A stretch of 64,000 bases of DNA from positions 680,933 through 744,932 of the forward strand of contig CM019714.1 in the NCBI GenBank assembly GCA_009760885.1. The letters run 5' to 3'. The notes under the pieces were generated by a model that was not told where the DNA came from, ran no database searches, and saw only the letters and a list, made by a program, of their open reading frames with translations. A program made the position numbers and the translations under genes. Positions 1 through 10,882 of the stretch are shown here, piece by piece (the first letter of the stretch is position 1; each line of letters opens with the position of its first letter). This stretch comes from Achatina immaculata. Taxonomy: Eukaryota; Mollusca; Gastropoda; Stylommatophora; Achatinidae.

Positions 1-45
1 ATGATGATGATGATGATGATGAATATGATGATATGATGATGATAT
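1..45 (+). repeat. (ATG)n run, probable LINE 3' tail at start of unit 1
   Basis: The window opens in an ATG-triplet run followed by the A-block flank. The same run with the same following sequence ends an RTE-like LINE at 18975-19010 and 22155-22195, so this is most likely the tail of a LINE copy lying mostly outside the window. Confidence 0.7.
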
Positions 46-957
46 ATCTTTCTTCTGTGTATTCCTTCCTGCGTGCTTGTGCGTGTGTGTCGTGTGTATA
101 TTTGTCCGTGTGTCGTGTGTGTACGCGTTTTCAATATGCACTTTTTCAAAGGTTGTTTCCTCACTATTTGCTTTTATAATTTGTTTGTCTAACCGAGTGG
201 TTCTCAACTCTTTCTTCAAGAGTCCCAGAAGCCTGAAGGCAGTGACAGTTCTGTTCCTATCTACACTTTGCCACTACTTGGAGTTAAAAAAAAATAATGT
301 GAAATCTAGACGTGTTACTTGGACTCAGACTAGACACTTCGCGTATCCCAGTTATAGAGCCAGCGACCTCCTTGATAAGTTTTGAGTTCGCTGTGGAAAA
401 ATATTTGCTTTTCTTATACTATATTTTTATTAGTTGTTGATTTTCTTAGCCATTATTTGGGTGCATTTTTTCCCTGCAGCTGCAAAGGAAGGGATCAGAA
501 TGAAATCCCAGATATTGATGTTCTCGTGCAGTTCTTGTTAGATCTCATCTCGAGATCTCCTTCAATTCTTGCCATAATGTCATGTCGAGCTTTCGTGCAG
601 TCCTTATTCTGTCATATCGAGTTCTCGTTAAAGTCTTGGCATGATGTCATGTCGAGTTCTCGTGCAGTTCTAGGTATGATGTCATGTCGAGTTCTCGTGC
701 AGTTCTAGGCATGATATCATGTCGAGTTCTCGTGCAGTTATAGGCATGTCGTCTCGTCGAGTTGTCGTACAGTTCTTGTATGATGTCGTGTAGAATTGTC
801 TTCAGTTCTTGGCATGATTTCATGTTGTTTTTTCGTGTGGTTCTTGGCATGATTTCACTTCGAGTTCTCGTGCAGTTCTTGGCCTGATTTTATGTCGAGT
901 TCTCCTTGTGTGCTGTGTATGGCAAGACTACCTCTGCCATCTTCACTTTCTCATTCG
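46..957. repeat. A-block 5' segment with degenerate ~36-bp tandem repeats (copy A1)
   Basis: This non-coding segment recurs at 18995-19756 (A2) and 22200-23460 (A3). From about 560 to 900 it holds a degenerate ~36-bp tandem repeat built on a 'gtcgagttctcgtgcagttc' core with 'ggcatgat' spacers. Short open frames here are repeat read-through. No gene is recognised. Confidence 0.75.
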
Positions 958-1157
958 TTTTAATTAAACATGATGGCGGGCGATAGAAAACGAGATCAAA
1001 AATCAAAACGTGAACATGATTTGGAATTCGAAAGTCAACACTACAAAAAACTTGATATCTTTGAACAGAGAAGAAAAAAAATCTTCAGATTACACAAAGA
1101 GCTGTCACATGATCAAAACTCATATCTCTTTCATGTTCCACAAACTTCTGACGTTAA

Positions 1158-1174
1158 GCATGGAAAAAAAAATA

Positions 1175-1215
<41 letters not shown>

Positions 1216-1376
1216 AAGAGAGTGAGAAAGAGAGAGAAAGAAAGAGAGAGAGAGAAAAAAAGAGAAAGAGAGAGAGAAAGAGAAAGAAAGAAAGAGAGAG
1301 AAAGAGAGAGATAGAGAGAAAGAAAGAGAGAGAAAGAAAGAGAGAGAGAAAGAGAAAAAGAGAGAGAGAGAGAGTG
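1158..1376. repeat. (GA)n/(AGAA)n microsatellite
   Basis: Purine-rich GA/GAAA tract of about 220 bp. The A3 copy has only ~50 bp of it (23667-23717), so the length changed after duplication. The Lys/Glu/Arg-rich frames and their Ser/Leu-rich opposite frames are artefacts of the repeat. Confidence 0.9.
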
Positions 1377-2009
1377 GTTTTACACTTATGAAAATACAGA
1401 ATGTATGTGTATGTGCAGTGAAAAGAAGACACTTGTAGCAGATTAAAGTAGTCTGGAACAGAAAAGAGTAATATTGTATAAAATGGTTTAGCCTATCTTT
1501 GCTTGTTATCAAAACTTGGCAGAGAAAACTCCAAAGTTTTGTGTCAGTTGTTTTTTACAAGACAAGAAACCTGAATTTACAATTACATTTTATTATTACT
1601 TATGTGGAAGTAAACAGACACGCACAGAAAAACACACACATACACACAAGACATGCACACAAGTCACGTGCTGGTGTCTTAAATTATTAAAGATGTTGTT
1701 ACATTAAAACTATTTAATCACAGTTAATAACATGATTAACAACTTTTACCCAGATTAACTGCATATTAATCGAAAATTTCATGTATTTTCTCAAGCACAT
1801 TAACATTGATGTATTACGCATACATAATCCAGTGATAACCTTCTAACATAAAACAGTGGTTGATAGATCATTTGTCTCTGGGCGTGATACATTATTTCAG
1901 TTAATTTAATGTTGTATAGCAAAAACAACTGAAGAAACAACGAAACAAGAATCAGCCAAAAGGTAAAATAAACTTCTTTTGTTTATATTATAAGCCACAT
2001 CGCGAAAGA
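1377..2009. other. A-block non-coding segment
   Basis: Unique-looking AT-rich sequence conserved in the A3 copy at about 23718-24340. It includes a short CA-rich stretch near 1620-1660. No coding potential or RNA gene is seen. Confidence 0.6.
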
Positions 2010-2520
2010 AGACATTACAGTACTTCGATTGATTCTATCAATAATCATCATTATCATTAGTCCTCTGTATTCCCAGTGAAGCATAAGGCATCAACAAAGG
2101 TCCTCCAGGCAATCCTGTCCTGAGCAAGACTGGATGCCTCAAACCATGCCTTTCTTGCTTCTTGTAGTTCTTCGTGTATTGTGTGTCTCCATGTCCCCAG
2201 TGGTCTGCCCCACCCCCACCCTTCTTTTCTCTTGAAGAGTCCACTTCAAGGTGGCATAGATGTGTCTTGTTTTTATTTTCCATTCGTAGTATGTGGCCCA
2301 GCCATTTCCGTCTTCGTCTTTTGACCTCTGTAGTACTATTCTCAATGCCTGTTCGTTTCTATCTCTACAACTGTCATTAAAATGATATGAAGATGAAAAA
2401 TAACTGATTCTATGATTATTAAATTATTGCTCATCCTACTGCTTCAGGAGACCAGTTTATTTACATTTTTCGGTTGAATGGATGTTTTTATTTTATATTA
2501 ACAACATATCCAGACACAGA
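2010..2520 (-). mobile_element. 5'-truncated non-LTR retrotransposon, C-terminal RT fragment
   Basis: On the minus strand, about 2038-2215 translates to a LINE C-terminus reading '...AWFEASSLAQDRIAWRTFVDALC', close to the W-x-A-x-DR-x-WR-x-LC ending of RTE/CR1-like reverse transcriptases. The piece with its flanking sequence is absent from the A3 copy, where about 24338 joins the two sides directly. It is therefore an insertion in unit 1, or less likely a deletion in unit 3. An ATC-rich tail lies at ~2038-2060. Confidence 0.6.
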
Positions 2521-3279
2521 AAAGTGATGTTCACAAGGAACGGTAGTGGCGGGGGAAGGTAAATATTTTCCAGGTAACTTAGCCAGAGTTTACTATTTGG
2601 TCTAATATGGACTCAGGTAAGTTTCCATTTTGGTGCACAAGTCTGTATCGCTCAGAAGGTGTTTTCATGGATGAGTGGTTCATCTTCAGGGTCTGGTGGC
2701 AGTTCGTACATTCGCATTTTCTTTCAGGGTGGATTTACTGGTGCGTGTCAATCATTATCAAATTGGTCAGAATTTTCCAGAAGAATTTGCAGCTCTCGTC
2801 AAATCTCAGTTCTTAAGATTTTAGAAAAGCGAGTTTAGCGAATTCAAGTGAGGTCAATGGTCAGTCTGCGGTCACAAAAGCTCGTATCAAGGGATATAAC
2901 ATAATAATTAAACCCATACTAAAGGAAAAAGAAAACGGAAAAAAGAGCAAGAGGTCGACAAAGATATAAAAAGCTCAACATAAAGAAAAACTAACCCAGT
3001 TCACTGTGAGAGGAAAGGACAGAGTAAACTTAGAGACCTTTGCATTCTACCATTTCGTGGGGAGTTGGTACGTGATTATGGTAATGATAATTGTAATGAT
3101 GAATCTTTAAACAGTAAAAAGATTTCTTTAATGCGTGTTTAGCTACAGTGAGTGAGTGTGTGTGTATGTGTGTGTGTGAGAGAGAGAGAGAGAGAGGGAG
3201 GAAGAATTAGATAATCATATAATTTTTTCTGATTACAGAAAGCAACGTTAGATGTTTTTACAAAAATCTGTACTCTGTG
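2521..3279. other. A-block non-coding segment
   Basis: AT-rich sequence, largely matched at 24340-24895. A short (GT)n(GA)n tract lies at about 3157-3198. No gene or RNA gene is recognised. Confidence 0.5.
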
Positions 3280-3770
3280 ACAGCTTAGACATAAGTGCTC
3301 TGTGACATTTCATGGATCAATGATCAGCTTTTCCTCAGCTTTGTGACATTTCAGGAATCAATGATCAGCGATGCCTCAACTCTGTGACACTTCAGGGATC
3401 ATCAGCGATTCCTCAGCTCTGTGACATTTCAGGGATCAAGGATCAGCGATTCCTCAGCTGTGTGACATTTCAGGGATCAAGGATCAGCGATTTCTCAGCG
3501 ATAAGTACACTAGGACAGTTCAGCAATCAATGCACTAGGACAGTTCAGCGATCAGTGCACTAGGACAGTTCAGTGATCAGTGCACTAGGACAGTTCAGCG
3601 ATCGGTGCACTAGGACAGTTCAGCGATCAGTGCACTAGGACAGTTCAGCGATCGGTGAACTAGGACAGTTCAGCGATCAGTGCACTAGGACAGTTCAGCG
3701 ATCAGTGCACTAGGACACTGCAGTGATCAGTGCTTTAGGACACTTCAGCAATCAGTACTCATTGCCTTCT
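3280..3770. repeat. Two adjoining minisatellites (~40 bp and 25 bp) upstream of AIG1 locus 1
   Basis: From 3280 to ~3495 a ~40-bp unit containing 'tgtgacatttcagggatca' repeats about five times. From ~3500 to 3770 a 25-bp unit containing 'gcactaggacagttcagcga' repeats about ten times. The same pair lies at the same place before AIG1 locus 3 (24895-25500), with different copy numbers. Confidence 0.85.
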
Positions 3771-4115
3771 CAGAGGTCACTAGCCAGGTTCAAGGACCAG
3801 GTGCCACACTGTTTCAAGTCGTTTTATTTGTAGACTCCACAGTATTATACAATTTACACTTACCATAAACACTGCTGTTAGTTTTCATAGGGCCGAGAAA
3901 TGTAATTTAACTTGATATTTAGAAAGCTTTCAAATGAAATGTAAATAAAAGAAAATGCCATTCAGAAGTGTCGGTTAGTTCTAATAAATATATAACACAG
4001 TTATGATATACTAAAAACAAAACATTGTCATATTTGAAGATCACGTGCAAATTTCTATTAATTTTCAGAAAAGACAAAGTTATATCATGAACAAATGAGA
4101 ATATTATTTTAATAT

Positions 4116-5433
4116 TTGTCTTATGACAAAATGAAGGAACCATCAGATATTGACCTACTTCTAATAGGGAAAACCGGAAATGGAAAGAGTGCAACTGGAA
4201 ACAGTATTCTCAGACGAAGAGCTTTCAAAAGTAGGTCAAGCAATTCGTCAGTGACCACTAAAGTTGATTATGAGGTATCTGAATTTGCTGGTCGAGTTAT
4301 CAAAGTGGTAGATGGTCCAGGAGTTGGGGACACGAGAGTAGATAATAAAGAAGCTGTCAACTTGGTTCAGTCGGCCATGGAGTATGCCATCACTGCGAAT
4401 CCCCGTGGCTACCATGCGTTACTTTTGGTCCACAGATTTGGTTCGAGATACACAGCTGAAGATCAAGACACGGTTGCCTTCTTAAAGAAAATATTTGGAG
4501 AATCTTTTGTTAGAAATTATTGTATTTTGGTACTGACCAATGGAGATAATTTTGAAAAAAGAAGATTCAGTTGCAGACTTTGAGGGCTGGTGCAAAGAAC
4601 AAACTGGTGTGTTTGCAGAACTCACGAAGGAGTGTAACAATAGAGTATTACTATTTGATAATACTACAAAAGATGAGAGAAAAAAGTGTGATCAAATAGA
4701 AAAGCTGCTCAAGATGGTGGATAGCTTAAGTTCTCAAGGTCACAGATACACAGATGAAAATTTTTCAAGGGCCAGAGAAGCGAGAGAAAGGCGCATACTA
4801 GAAGCAAAGGAGCCAGTGATTCGTGAGGAAACAATGACAGAGATAAGTCTGATTATGTTCAAATTTCAGAACTTACAAGAACAAGATGACATGAAAATGA
4901 AAATCGAGTCTCTTGAAGATCTCCTGATATGGGCTGAGAATTTGTGCCATAGCATCTCCTCACAAGATCGTGGGACCGGTGTTTTTCATGATTTATGTGA
5001 GACCGTGAAGTCGACACACAGAACTGTGAGTGAGATCAAATTCTCCATCAGAATGTTGAAAGAAAGAGAAATAATTATGAAACGAGAAGAAGAAACTAGA
5101 AGGATCATGGAAGAAGAACTAAAAAAACAAAAAGAGGAATTTGAAGAAAGACTAAGAGAAGAACGTTTAAAAGAAAAAGAACGCAGAAAGATCGAACAGG
5201 AACAAGAGAAGAAGCGACATGAAGCAGAAGAACAGAGAAAGAAAGAGATGAAAAACTTTGAAAGAAAACTACAGAAAGAACAGGAAGAAGAACAAAAGAA
5301 ACTGAAAAAAAAGATGGAAGAACTGGAAAAGAAATACCAGGAAATGAAATCCAAAGACAATGAAGGTTTCTTTGACAAGGTTAGGGACACTTCCTCCTTT
5401 GTGTTCCAAGGAATTAAATCTTGGTTTGCCTAA
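4116..5433 (+). CDS. AIG1/GIMAP-type GTPase, single +1 frameshift (locus 1)
   Basis: This is an AIG1-domain (GIMAP-like) P-loop GTPase, a family that binds GTP and often associates with membranes. The snail role is not shown here; an immune role is only family inference. The frame opening at 4116 shows the P-loop GKTGNGKS (residues 18-25), a G3-like DGPGVGDT (66-73), the conserved IFG...Y.ILVLT box (126-141) and a TNGD G4-like motif (141-144). An A-run at 4555-4560 has one extra base compared with the copy at 26270-26285. The frame then continues from about 4561 to 5433 with helical sequence, a long E/K/R-rich coiled coil (~5040-5350) and a C-terminal FVFQGIKSWFA. Total length is near 438 residues. 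A second ATG at 4131 aligns with the start used by loci 2 and 4 and may be the real start. No intron is seen in the coding part. The frameshift may be a sequencing error or a recent inactivation. Family assignment is firm. Confidence 0.85.
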
Positions 5434-6060
5434 ATATCACCAGACCAGGAATCTGACAACAGAAGAAAGTTATTTCGGTTTAAAAAATATAACCTGAGAA
5501 CATGGCATCAGACAGTCCAACATTAACATGTTCAGCTCTAGTCATATATAACATGTCCAGCACATCTAGAAGCTTATGAACTGTGCTTGAAGCATTGTTC
5601 AGATTCACTGCGCATACAAACTATTAACAATTTTATGTTGAAACAGAAATGAACATATTGTTCGGACAAAAAATACATATGTTCTCAGAATTCTAATACG
5701 AATAATGTTGTCTGTCCATGATGAGAAATATTGTTTAAAAAAACATGACTCGAAGAAAGTTTCTTCTGACATGCACGGAAGAGTCCAATGAACAGCTCCA
5801 TAGAAATTTTATTTAGCTGGTAAACAACATTCATATTTAAATGTATTTTTTTCTGATTAAAAATGATGGTCTGTTGTCTCTAATTAAAGTTATGTTGCTG
5901 CTATGGTTTTAAAGTGTGTCTTAAAATGTTCTGAAATATGTTTAATATTTAAAAAAAAAAACAGAGCTATATAAGTTTTTAAAACAATAAATAGAAGATG
6001 TTGACTCTTATAAAGAAATGTTTTTTTTTGTTTATTTATTGAAGTTTTGACTATTAAATG
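5434..6060 (+). other. 3' flank of AIG1 locus 1 with possible poly(A) signal
   Basis: Non-coding AT-rich sequence conserved after locus 3 (27161-27690). AATTAAA lies near 5881 and AATAAA at 5986-5991; either could serve as a polyadenylation signal. Homology to unit 3 changes from block A to block B at about 5970-5990. Confidence 0.45.
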
Positions 6061-6069
6061 AAATCTTTA

Positions 6070-6310
6070 ATCATATATAGAAGTTTCTGACTCATATAGA
6101 AGTTCATGACTTTATAAATAGAAGTTTGTGACTCATATAGAAGTTCATGACTTTATAAATAGAAGTTTGTGACTCATATAGAAGTTCATGACTTTATAAA
6201 TAGAAGTTTGTGACTCATATAGAAGTTCATGACTTTATAAATAGAAGTTTGTGACTCATATAGAAGTTCATGACTTTATAAATAGAAGTTTGTGACTCAT
6301 ATATAGGTTC
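6070..6310. repeat. 41-bp tandem repeat
   Basis: About five near-identical copies of a 41-bp AT-rich unit containing 'tatagaagttcatgacttta'. The region around 30580-31010 in unit 3 carries diverged versions of the same motif without the regular array. Confidence 0.9.
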
Positions 6311-6329
6311 TAAGGGCTGTTATAGAGGT

Positions 6330-7335
6330 AAGTGGGGTAGGGGATACGCTCTCCACTCCAATTAAATGTCTCCAAGGCGTGCGTCTCAAATAGCCTCTTA
6401 TAGTCCAAGCCCAGCTACTGGCCTTCTCGTGGCGGAATTGTTCAAACTGACAGGAGAAGGGGCGAAAGGCGAATATCTGGCGCCTGAAAACCAGACGCTT
6501 CGGGTAGATTAGAGTCTTGGTTGGTAGCTCATCTAGGAAAACTTTGATTTAAAACCCGCTGATGGCGAGGTTTTTCAGCTGCCGTGCATGGGGTGAAACT
6601 CCTCCCGGCCAATGAAGAAAAATGCGACTAAGGTTACCGCGCGGCGCCATCGTGGAAAAGTGAAGGAAAGGACTAAGGAAGTATTTAGTAGTCTCGAGGT
6701 CAGGCCTACTCAAATCACGGCACCTCTGATCTAGAGGCCAGCCACGTCCTATATACACATATATTGGTTAAATATCCATCACGCAGCTTAACCCAGGGGT
6801 GAAAATCGACGGCTACGCATATCATGGTGCCTTCGCTCTAGAGGCCGGTCACGTCCTATATACACCCATACTGGGATAATACGCCTAAACCAGCTTAACC
6901 CAGGGGTGAAAATCACTAGTGGCGAGGATTCGTCCTCCTGGACAAAAGCTCCGTTCCTGTCACCACCAGGAAGGGTAGCGGCCACGACCACAAAATGCTA
7001 AAGTCGGAGACACTGGACAAGGGCAGTCTAGATAGGTAACCACCTCTCACCCGGCGGGGATATATTCATAACCAAACCACGCCGAGGTTTTCCGCTGAGG
7101 AAGTCCAACTCTAGATTAAACTGGTGCAACGAAAACCACAGTGCCACTCAATGCCGCTTCTGTGACGTACCGAGAATATAGGCCCAAGCCCCACGATGCT
7201 CTGAGCTTCCATCCTGAATGAGACTATCGCGAGAAGCACAGGAGTAAATTCAGTAGAATCACGGGGCAATCTTGGTTGTAGAAGCGAACGAAGAAGAAGA
7301 AGAAGAAGGAGAAGACTCATATATAGAAGTTTCTT
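6330..7335 (+). repeat. Dispersed ~1-kb repeat with (GAA)n tail
   Basis: Relatively GC-rich sequence repeated at 31015-32085. It contains two internal copies of a 'ctctagaggcc(a/g)g(t/c)cacgtc' module followed by 'tatatacac', and ends in (GAA)n at 7290-7312. The tail and a weak Cys-containing translation (motif CNENHS..QCRFCD, seen best in the 31.8-kb copy) suggest a decayed retroelement 3' end. The family is not identified. Confidence 0.5.
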
Positions 7336-7561
7336 TTCTCACATTTGGAAGACTTTGATATGTTATATTCAAACGCTTTAACTCATAAACAGAAGGTTGT
7401 GACTTATTGGATTTTAAAAATCTGAACATGTAAAGATAAATAAGCAAAGTTTATATCTCTTGAAATTTAATCCTGTTGTGACTTATATTTTAGAATTCAT
7501 ATGGGATTGATTTGGAAGCGAGATCTGGAATGCCAGAATATATAAGAAGTTATACAAGATA

Positions 7562-8047
7562 TTCATTCATTCATTTGCATGTCCCTTGCTGAACTTTGCC
7601 TCCCAAACAGCTCTCTTGTAGGCCTCTCGGTTGTGAGCAAGACGGCCTGCGGCTGCGGCATCCATTTGCAGATCGTCAACAATGTCCTGCAGCCATCTTC
7701 GTTTTGGTCTTCCTCTTTTTCTTTTTCCCCATTATGTATCCTTCCAATATGGTCTTCTCTAAATTATCATGACGTTTAATGTGTCCAAAATATTTAAGTT
7801 TTCTCTCTTTAATCCTATTTACTAGCCAGCCTTCTTCAATATTAAGCTCTTGTAGTATAGATATATTTGTTCTTTTTTGTGTCCATGATATTTGGAGACC
7901 TCTTCTGTAGCATTTACATTCAAAGGCATTTATGTGTTTCTCATCTGTTTTGTTAAGTGTCCAGGTCTCACAGGCATATGTTGCGATGGGAAAGATGCAT
8001 GCCCTTAAAATCTTATTTTTGTAGTTCTGTCTGCTCCTCTCCACATT
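7562..8047 (-). mobile_element. RTE-like LINE fragment (family F1), RT C-terminus
   Basis: The minus strand encodes a reverse-transcriptase C-terminal region with 'RACIFPIATYACETWTLNK', 'NAFECKCYRR', 'KYFGHIKRHDNLEKTILEGY' and a Lys/Arg-rich end. The 3' tail is an (ATGA)n repeat, seen on the plus strand as attcattcattc at 7560-7573. The matching place in unit 3 (about 32321) is empty, so this copy inserted after the duplication or was lost there. It is 5'-truncated and cannot be active. Confidence 0.8.
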
Positions 8048-9059
8048 TATACTTTGTATTTATGCTGCCTTGATTATTATATACTGATACTTAAGAAAGT
8101 GTTTTATTATTAGAAAAACTTTTCTTGGCTGTTCAGTTCTGTGTCAAAGTTTTATGAGGCGCACGACCTAATGTTTTTTTTTAAAAAATCAATTTGCACC
8201 GCAGAAAACGATTTATTTGGATTAGTTATCAGTTCTTTTATTAGTTTCTTTACTTATTTTGGATAAAATACACACAAATTTCATCAAAAAGAACTTACAG
8301 AAAGTCTGGATTTCATGACAGAAATGTATTATTTTAAAAGTGTGCATGAAAAGTTTGACACGGAAGATTTGTGTGTGTGTGCGTAATTAGTAGATTTTAA
8401 TACGAATTTTATTAAAGTACGTTAAAATAGAAAAATGAAAGAGGATTTCAAATTTATCTACTTTTGTGTTGCATGTTTGAACTTGTCAACTGTCAGGGTC
8501 GCGTAGCAGCTGATAACGTTTAAATTATGACAGTAGAAACAGACAGTTAGGGCTCTATCTTTCTCATACAAGGTAAAGATGCCGACCTTCAGTCTTACAC
8601 CAGACAGCCTTTAGACATTTACGGGTTCTTGTTGACGTTAAATTCAAACTGTTTGCTCCTCCTGTAAAAATGTTTTAGATAGAGTCGATAACACTGTGGG
8701 AAATCTAATCTTACAACATTATGGAACAAAACATGCATGATTTAGCTAGAGGATATGTACAGCGATCATACCGAAGGTCAAGACCAAAACATTTTTAAAA
8801 ATCAGATTTTATAGATTGAGAAAATATAAATGTATCACCTATTCTGCATCCATTGTACTTCATGTGGAGGTCACATGAAGTCACTATCATCAAAACGTTA
8901 CAAGAAAGGACATAACAGATAAATTTGAAATTGGCATTTCAACTGTATCGAAGAGTGGGCGGCAATTTCTGAAGGAAGTGTCACATTTGATCAGTTTGTT
9001 TCAGTTGATAACGGCTTGCTGTCAATGGAAATGTATTCAGTGGAAGAGATCGTCGCTAG
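8048..9059. other. B-block non-coding segment
   Basis: AT-rich sequence matched at about 32330-33600 in unit 3, where it is interrupted by a (TA)n tract and two LINE insertions. No open frame of note and no RNA gene. Confidence 0.5.
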
Positions 9060-9126
9060 ATGCAGTAAAAGCGCGACCACGCGGAGCCGACACAAAATGG
9101 CGGGTGCTGGAGTTTCGTTTCGTCAA
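9060..9126 (+). pseudogene. Mariner transposase 5' stub
   Basis: This is a 67-bp remnant: mariner leader sequence and the start of the reading frame (MAGAGVSFRQ). It then joins abruptly to sequence that in unit 3 lies ~3.1 kb further on (about 38600). The unit 3 copy keeps a longer mariner relic at 35440-36240. Confidence 0.65.
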
Positions 9127-9548
9127 TTAAAATTATCTGCAGTTTTGTCTATAAAATGCCTTTAAATTCTGTAAATTTCTTCTATATAAAATTTATTCTT
9201 TTATATACCTGGAACTGAGAGTCATTGTTTTAATATTTATATTATTAATACACAGGTCAAAGATGAAGTCTTTGCTTGATTTCAAACATTTGTTATACAA
9301 AAACTAAACTAGATAATGACATGTAGTCTCTGTTTTTTTCCAAGTTTTTATTCACAGTGTTTCTTTATTCACTATTCATGCAGGTCAACATGTTCCCTGT
9401 TACCTGGAAAACGTCCAAGTCATACTCGTTCTCTTGTCACGTGTTCTTCAACATCGCTTTAATCATTGCTCCTAAAACATCCGTTATCTTTGTGTTCAAA
9501 GTTTTAATACCAGGAACTGGTGAATTGAACACTTTGTCCTTAGTGTAA
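9127..9548. other. B-block segment with a 63-codon frame kept in both copies
   Basis: Matched at 38600-39028. A 63-codon frame (9357-9548, starting MFLYSLFMQVNMFPV) is kept in both copies with a few substitutions. No family is recognised, and conservation may simply reflect a recent duplication. It is not called as a gene. Confidence 0.35.
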
Positions 9549-10165
9549 CCCCATGAGGGTGAAGACATGTGTCCGATGAGGCAATTAGAGATCCATATCT
9601 GATATGCTAGCGTGAGGGTTAGCTAACCATAACTATATGCTAGCGTGAGGGTTAGCTAACCATAGCTATATGCTAGCGTGAGGGTTAGCTAACCATATCT
9701 GATATGCTAGCGTGAGGGTTAGCTAACCATAGCTGATATGCTAGCGTGAGGTTTAGCTAACCATAGCTATATGCTAGAGTCAGGGTTAGCTAACCATAGC
9801 TGATATGCTAGCGTGAGGGTTAGCTTACAATAGATGATATGCTAGCGTCAGGGTCGTTGAACCATAGGTGAATATGACCCTCTCCCAACTCTCCGCGTTA
9901 CCCCCAGTAACAGTCCACCCAGCTAACTGGGTATCGATCGCCATAGTCCCCATGGTGGTGTAGTCTGCTAAAGAAGCATTGCACACAGCCCATCTCCTGC
10001 TTTAGTCTGTACTCCGAGACTGAAAAAATAGCTGCCATAACCTGCTCCCACGCCGATACGATGTTGTGCCTCAATACCTCCACAGCATCGGCTGCGAAGA
10101 ACACCAGCTCGCAGTTACAGGGAGATTGCACAAAGAAAACAGCGTAACCCATTAAAAAAAAGATC
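9549..10165. repeat. Left arm of inverted repeat around AIG1 locus 2, with ~32-bp tandem repeats
   Basis: From ~9600 to 9860 about eight copies of a ~32-bp unit with core 'gctagcgtgagggttagcta' occur. They are followed at ~9895-10165 by a segment whose reverse complement matches 14665-14890. The outer end ('gggtgaagacatgtgtccga' region) also matches the reverse complement of ~15000-15030. Confidence 0.75.
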
Positions 10166-10324
10166 AAGAGTAGAAATGTCGGTGACAGTGGTGGCTAATG
10201 CGTTGGGACATCCCTCCCAGTTCATTGTAAAGTTTGTATTCAAGAACTGACCAACACGTGACTCATAAGATGGCGGTGCATCATCTTGTTGGAAAATTAC
10301 AAATGGCTGAAACTCCCCCTTTTT

Positions 10325-10615
10325 CTATACTTTCTCCTCCTCCTCCACCTTCTTCTTCTTCTTCTTCTTCTCGTTCTTCTACTTTTTGTCGTCTTCTTCA
10401 TCTTTTTCTACTTTTCTTCTTCTTCTTCTTCTTCATTTTCTTCTCGTTTTCATACTTCTTCTTCTTCTCCTCATATTTCTTCATCTTATTCTTCTTCTTC
10501 TCTTACCTCTTCTTCTTATTATTATTATTATTCTACCTTTTCGTCTTCTTCTTCTTCCTCTTCTTCTTCTTCTTTTTCTTCTTCTTCTTCTTTTCCTTCT
10601 TCTTTACCTTTCCAA
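10325..10615. repeat. (TTC)n polypyrimidine tract (GAA on the minus strand)
   Basis: Interrupted TTC/TCC repeat of ~290 bp ending against a minus-strand LINE C-terminal fragment. The unit 3 equivalent (39815-41860) is ~2.05 kb. Ser/Leu/Phe-rich frames through it are artefacts. Confidence 0.9.
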
Positions 10616-10795
10616 GCCATTAAGGCTCACTGCTGAAGAAAAAGTTCGCCTCCCCTGCTCTCTATTACTAATCTTCTCTCTGCAGTTGGTGACTCCAAAT
10701 TCCTGCATACATTCGTCTGAGTTGTCTCTCCTTCTCTGTCTTGGTCTACCAATGGTGTTATTTCCTGCGTTTCTTCTTGTACATACATGATTTTT
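10616..10795 (-). mobile_element. LINE C-terminal fragment (family F5) next to the TTC tract
   Basis: Read on the minus strand, the sequence translates through GRPRQRRRDNSDECMQEFGV, a familiar LINE C-terminal motif (GRPRQRWRD...LGV). Its 3' end runs straight into GAA triplets, so the tract looks like the expanded tail of this element. The matching fragment in unit 3 is 41861-42045. Confidence 0.65.
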
Positions 10796-10882
10796 GTTCG
10801 TCGATTTCTTCCATTCTAGTTTTATGTATATAAGAAAAAAGGAAAGAAAATTTATATTTCCCAAATCTTTTTTTTTAAAATA

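Noticed and set aside
970..1314. MMAGDRK-type frame as a gene
   Set aside because: The end is GA microsatellite and the A3 copy (23465-23671) diverges after ~40 residues; no recognised domain.
4986..5390. Minus-strand Ser/Phe-rich frame
   Set aside because: Shadow of the E/K-rich coiled coil of the AIG1 gene on the plus strand.
9357..9548. 63-codon frame kept in both units as a small gene
   Set aside because: No family, no start/stop or splice support; conservation follows from recent duplication.
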